Below, in pieces: positions 59,165 through 64,000 of a stretch of DNA of 64,000 nucleotides. The stretch comes from Thuidium tamariscinum (Eukaryota; Streptophyta; Bryopsida; Hypnales; Thuidiaceae): assembly GCA_947034885.2 (NCBI GenBank), contig OX344758.2, positions 18,627,067-18,691,066 on the forward strand, given 5' to 3'. The notes below the pieces were generated by a model that saw only the letters and a list, made by a program, of their open reading frames with translations, made no database searches and was not told the origin of the DNA. Made by a program: the position numbers and the translations under genes. Positions within the stretch are counted from its first letter, which is position 1, and every line of letters begins with the position of its first letter.

Positions 59165-59965
59165 ACGGCTCAACCCAAACTGCAAGGTAATCGAATGGGA
59201 ACTGATTCATGTCATAGTCAGCTGGAGACTGAGTTGGTAGAGGAAGCTGAGCTAGCAGGAAGCCAGGAACGGTATCGATCAATTCTCTTTAATTTGTCGT
59301 TTCGATTCTGGGTCGGAGTCCCGAATAACTTAATTAATTATCGGCAAAACAAGTGAATCGGGAGTGACTTTGTGTTCGTAAGGTTTCAACGCTGACGGAG
59401 GTGATCATATATGAACTTATTGGGATTGACGAGAATGTACGTATTCTAACGCGTACGTGGGATGTTGAAATCGTAACACAGTTCGCATTTAATTATTACA
59501 CGAGGTCGATCTACGTTTCACGTTCTGCATGTCTGTGCAGCGTATCTACGAGTCCCGGTACTAGTCTTCGCTTGCGACTGCATGATAATTGTACCATTTA
59601 ATATTGTGGTTCAAATCAAATTACAGAGGTACGTCCAATGAATTCAACGCGGCTCAACCCGAACTAGCTGCAAGGGAATTGAAGCGAATGGGAATTTATG
59701 TCGTAGTACATCTGGAGAGGCGGTAGAGCTGAGGAAACTGAGGAAGCTGAGCTCGCAGGAACGGTTTGATTGGTTTTCTGGGTAATTATACTTCAATAAT
59801 TCCTGGGTCAAAGTCCAGAGTAACTTACTGTATCGATCAGAAGAAGTTACGAGAGCAGCACGAGCTGAGGAGGGACCCTCACTGCGTTCGTAAGGTTTCT
59901 TCTTCTTCTTCTTCTATTTTGACACCAGTGTGTTCGTAAGGTTTCAACGCTGACGGAGGTGGCCG
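59150..59965 (+). repeat. Diverged tandem duplication, ~0.5-kb unit
   Basis: 59150-59402 and 59632-59962 share, in order, GTCCAATGAATTCAAC, 'cggctcaaccc.aact', 'gaggaagctgagct.gcagga', 'attctgggtc..agtcc' and TTCGTAAGGTTTCAACGCTG. The second unit carries a TTC run (59898-59915). No coding frame is shared. Confidence 0.6.
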
Positions 59966-60982
59966 CATGAACGCGACATGTTGAGTGATTTCACATCCGG
60001 TCTTACTACGCTTACGTTTACCTTTCATCATCATCACGATGGGGTTTGACGGACCATCTCAGTCAATGCGGTGCTCTTCTCTTTTCTGAGGCTTACGTAT
60101 GATGATACTGGAGGTGGGGTACGGTACTGGGGTATGATCGTTTCTATCTGTGGAAAAAATGATAATTTAACAGTTGAAGGAGGATGTAGTGGACAAAATG
60201 AGTGCATGTCTTTTAAAAATGTATAATGAAGTGGCTTTTCGAGGAAAAGCATAGTAGAATCAAAGAATGTACCTGTGCATCCAAGAATCTAATCATTTTT
60301 GGTTTCAAACTATCTTGGAGATATAGATGGGGGGCATGAACACATTTTTCCTCATTTCCTAGAGTAACTTTGTAAGGATGGGTTAGAAAACATTCTTCTC
60401 GAATTTTGGGTATAGTGTGAATCATTTATTTAAACAATCTAAAAGTGGTGCCATATATTTGCAAGTCAAACTACTGTTTGCAAGAACCTTCCCTTTTTAC
60501 ACTAATTTCAAGGATCAATATAGGAACATTTGTCTTTTAAAGAGGGATTCTTTCAATTTCTTTGTCATCCATCAAACTATTTTGGGGTGATTGTGTCATA
60601 CAGTCAATCACTTATACTTTTGTTGGGAAGTTGTTTTGTGCCATAAATATTGCAAAAATGATTGAATGAATATGAAATTTAGAAATATTTTATAAAAAAA
60701 AACTGAATTATGAATAAAATTGAATTTCAAATATATGTTACAAATATGTTTTTGGTGGTTTTAGTACTATCAAGTACTTCTTTTTTTTTTATTAAAAATT
60801 TTACTTTGGTATGCTAACTCTACTAAATTAAAAGAAACACACCTTCTTAAGAATGATTACTAAAATCATGTTCCATGATTCCATGCGTGTTTTACGTTAG
60901 CCTAAAGCCCTAAATTCTCAAAGTATACTATATATATTTTGGTTGAATTTATGTTGGATTAAAAATGAGTTGTACTTCTAGT
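59966..60982. other. Intergenic DNA
   Basis: No gene recognised. 60440-60590 resembles the short TTAA elements at 18260 and 26031 (gcaagtcaaactact), in diverged form. Confidence 0.4.
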
Positions 60983-61325
60983 CATAAGAGAATTTTGGGG
61001 CCCCGGAAGACCTTTCTAGAGCCGTTCCCTAAAATTGTTCCTATTATTGCAAACCAACCTCTAGTCCTCTACTAGTATGAATTTTTGAATTTCAAGAAAA
61101 AAAATTTAATCTCCAAAAATTTCAGAATGTATTAGAAGCAAAAAAATGATTTAAAAGAAAATTAAATTGGTTTTTTAAAATAAATAATTAATATTATCTG
61201 ACCTGATACATAGTTGTTCAAACTCATAAGCATGCAACGTTCACAACTTCCCATAGTGTTTTTAGCATTCTCATCGTTTGGGAAGTCATAGTCTTCTAAT
61301 TATAATGGCCTGAAATCTTTTTATG
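60983..61325 (+). mobile_element. CATAAGAGGATTTTGG-ended MITE, copy 2
   Basis: Ends CATAAGAGAATTTTGGGG and GCCTGAAATCTTTTTATG; the interior is collinear with 37400-37745. Confidence 0.65.
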
Positions 61326-61840
61326 TTTGATTTTTTTTCTTTGGTCTTAGTTGGCAACAATGGCCACTTTTAAAATAATGAAATAAAAAGTTGCATTGGG
61401 TCATTGTAAGAAATAATGTCTACTTTCTATCATATTTTTTTTAAATTCACATTTCAACCTCAAAGTACAATGAATACTGTACAATGAAACAATCTTAACT
61501 ATTGATAATTGCCAAAATTCAATGGCTAAAAGTATGTACCATTGCAAGTACTGTCAACTACTAGCAAATAGTAAGATAGTTCTATAGGAGAACAAAGACA
61601 TTATATCTTTGAAAATGGAAACAATAATATATAAATCAATAATAAATAAAAATTCATGAAAAAAACATCTAAATATTGGCCATTTGTGAGGACTTAATGG
61701 TTTTCAAATTTCACCAAAAAAATGAAGTTGACACCATCTTCAATGTTCAAAAGTGCTTGTGCAAATTTAAAAAGTCCTATTTCTATAGATCTTGAAGACA
61801 TAAAATAATGGATAAATTCCCTTTGTAAATATATGATCAG

Positions 61841-62592
61841 GGGTCATTGCAAGAAAGACCTGTTGAAAAGCGTAGCATTTTGCACAGTACTCACTTTTTT
61901 CTTTGGGAGTACTATATAAATAGTAAATCAATTTTTTTTAAAAGTGAAAAATATATTTGATGTATATACCATTATGAAGAAGCTATCCTAGGAAGGAAAA
62001 GCATAGAAAAATTCTCTAAGTAGGAGAACTAGAAAAGTGCTCAATTCCGTGAAAATTGTAACTTTCACAGTTTCACTATAGTTTCACATTTTAATTTGTA
62101 AAAAATAGGGAAAATAATTTTTCTTAAAATTAAAAATTGGCAATTTGGGAAGACCTTATGGTAAAGTTATTTCACCAATATAATGATCCGAAAACTATCC
62201 TGATTGTCAAAAATGTGCACGGAAGGGAAGTCTGTTAGCACACATGTAGAGGAAAGAGAATAATGATTTTTTAAATTTACTTAGGTGGAAACATGCCTAC
62301 TTAGTGTAGGAATAGACCCTAGAAATCTCAGCTCTAAATTATTAATTTAAAGTACTTCCCAATACTAAAAATCCCTAAACCACAAAGTGTGACAAATTAG
62401 AGGAATTAGAATTTAAATATAAAATGATTTTTGAAAATTTCTGAAAAATAAAGGTTTTGATAACTATCAAGTCATCCATCTTCAATAAAAATTTCAAGTT
62501 CAAAGAGTTAATGCTTCAAACGTTATGGCTCATGACAACTCCGTCACTCAAAGTGTGACGCCAAATAGTACAAGTCTTTCTTGCATTCACCC
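61841..62592 (+). mobile_element. TTGCAAGAAA-ended MITE, copy 4
   Basis: Ends GGGTCATTGCAAGAAAGACC and GTCTTTCTTGCATTCACCC. Closest to the copy at 46611, sharing 'ctctaagtaggagaactagaaaagtgc' and 'acaactccgtcactcaaagtgtgacg'. No clear target duplication. Confidence 0.72.
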
Positions 62593-62946
62593 TTTGTTAG
62601 CATTTGTCGGGACATGTCTTGACAAGGTCAGACCGTGATGCAATGCTGACGTTTCTAAAATTTATTTATTTATTTATTTTTGACTAAATGGTTGTCAATG
62701 ACCTGTTTGTCATCGATCTGGATGGTCCGTCAACATTCTAGACGTTCCATCTACAGTGGACAGCTAGACCGTCAAGGCATTGTCAAGGCAAAACAAAATT
62801 ATTATTTTAATCCTAACGGACGTTGCAATTGGATCTTGATGTTTCGTCCCTCAACGAGTCAACGGTCTATCTAGATGTGATGTGATGGGTGCAACCGTGA
62901 TAATAGTCACATAGCATTGTCAATGGGAATCATTATTGTACCTCAC

Positions 62947-62992
<46 letters not shown>

Positions 62993-63540
62993 AGGAAGTT
63001 TCAAAATATCTATATTTTTCATTAATACATATATACAATATTTGAACATGATAAGCTTTAAATATTAAAAATGACATCCAAATGAAAGATGCAAATGCCA
63101 AATTAATATTAGAGAACAAAAAGACAGGTTTTGAAATAATTTGCCAGGAATTGGTAGCTTTGAACAACCAAATTCTTGGAGCCTCCATAAGTCCATATGG
63201 AAGGAAAAAAAACATGGCCATAAATCAGAATTACACTTATACAAGAATCTTCCTAAAGCATGATCTGCCAAGTAGTTCAATAATGTTATCATTAATGGAT
63301 TCTTCCACTAAACAGTAAACATCAATCCTGAGCGTCAAATCGACAGAATTCCATGAGGTTGGCAATCATCACGGCTCATGGCTTGCCGGGATCAAAAATC
63401 TCCACATACCCTTCTAATGACTGCCGTTTGTGCAAATGCAGGTTACAAATTAATGAAATTAGGAACCCAAATTTTCCAAATTAAATTGATGATACCACCA
63501 TCTCCTGTCCATCATCTATTATATGAAGTACACTTCATCT
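62593..63540. other. Intergenic DNA
   Basis: No gene recognised. 62640-62880 is rich in 'gtcaa/ttgac' words with weak internal pairing. Confidence 0.4.
62946..62992. repeat. (TA)n(TG)n compound microsatellite
   Basis: About 12 TA units followed by about 10 TG units. Confidence 0.95.
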
Positions 63541-63912
63541 CGACCCATTCTCACATGCTTATCCACAGAGGGTCACGTGCTCATCTTTACAAATTGCCAG
63601 CCAAATTTTGGAAGTGCTCTTCAGTTTAGATCCCAATTCGGGAAAACTGAAATGAATGTTGAATTTTCTAATATTGTACAAAAGAATGCTGTTGCAAATG
63701 TTGCAACAATTGTGTGCTACTAATTTACACAGAAGCCAGCACCTGATTTCTTCCCAAAGGATGAGATTCCGGCCGGCTAATTGCTTCAAAAATGTCCTTT
63801 CCCTCTGATCAACTACAATGCCCACACTAAATCACCGCGGCACGAGTGCACGTCCATTCCCCCATGTCAAAATTAACAGAGGCTTGTCAACAAGTTTCCC
63901 AAGTTTCGAGCT
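63541..63912 (-). pseudogene. Third LRAT-gene 3' fragment, inverted
   Basis: The reverse complement matches the last codons and 3' flank of LRAT copies A and B. It reads KLGKLVDKPL where B has KLGNLIEKPL, then 'ttttgaagcaatt', 'gaagaaatcaggtg', 'caaaatttgg' and 'gatgagcacgtgaccct'. Upstream of ~63912 the similarity to the LRAT domain stops, and the HHGIF and NCEDF regions are not present before the window ends. It is therefore a truncated copy, or a gene broken by rearrangement. It also lacks the tail seen only in copy A. Confidence 0.7.
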
Positions 63913-64000
63913 TGGCATGCGAAGGCTGAGGGGAACTCGGGTTGCTAGTCGATCTCGCTTTCAGTCGGTGAGCTCTTCGCAGGAATCGATCTTCACAGGG

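Noticed and set aside
63082-63318. 78-codon ORF MKDANAKLILENKK...
   Set aside because: Unrecognised, AT-rich, with an equally long ORF on the other strand; no coding evidence.

Overview
The window looks like nuclear DNA of a seed-free land plant, most likely a bryophyte (liverwort or moss). Three things point there. First, the genes carry plant-type GT-AG introns. Second, there is an ELO-type PUFA elongase of the kind found in mosses and liverworts and absent from most flowering plants. Third, there is a UPF0193/EVG1 (C22orf23-like) gene, a family typical of organisms that build cilia, which fits a plant with swimming sperm. Genes sit in small GC-richer islands within very AT-rich DNA packed with short non-autonomous transposons. 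No prokaryotic features, CRISPR arrays, rRNA genes or convincing tRNA genes were seen.

Genes from left to right: a 5'-truncated EVG1-like gene (2-1030, +); a seven-exon ELO elongase (10504-14095, +); an HSBP-like pseudogene (about 15325-15539, -); an intact single-ORF MHF1/CENP-S gene (15838-16284, -); a three-exon CKS1-type cell-cycle gene (28380-29308, -); and two tandem LRAT/NC-domain genes (50999-51823 and 57008-57748, +). A truncated inverted third LRAT 3' fragment lies at the right edge (63541-63912, -). The two LRAT genes sit in a segmental duplication (about 42.75-52.0 kb versus 53.9-58.0 kb) that was later broken up by transposon insertions and one local inversion.

The most interesting content is the transposon layer. 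At least nine elements of about 0.45-1.5 kb end in CCCCTAAAG-type inverted repeats flanked by TTAA. Three have an internal 'empty site' elsewhere in this same window, showing that one TTAA becomes two on insertion. This is the signature of piggyBac-like elements, which are unusual in land plants. The window also holds two CACTA-like MITEs with matching 3-bp target duplications, one Mutator-like MITE with a 10-bp target duplication, four copies of a TTGCAAGAAA-ended family, two families ending in TTAAGG, and many foldback elements. No transposase ORF was recognised.

The genes do not form a pathway. They are independent housekeeping or lineage genes: cilia, lipid elongation, chromatin/DNA repair, cell cycle and LRAT-type lipid or thiol chemistry. 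All assignments come from reading the sequence and remembered family motifs; no database search was run.
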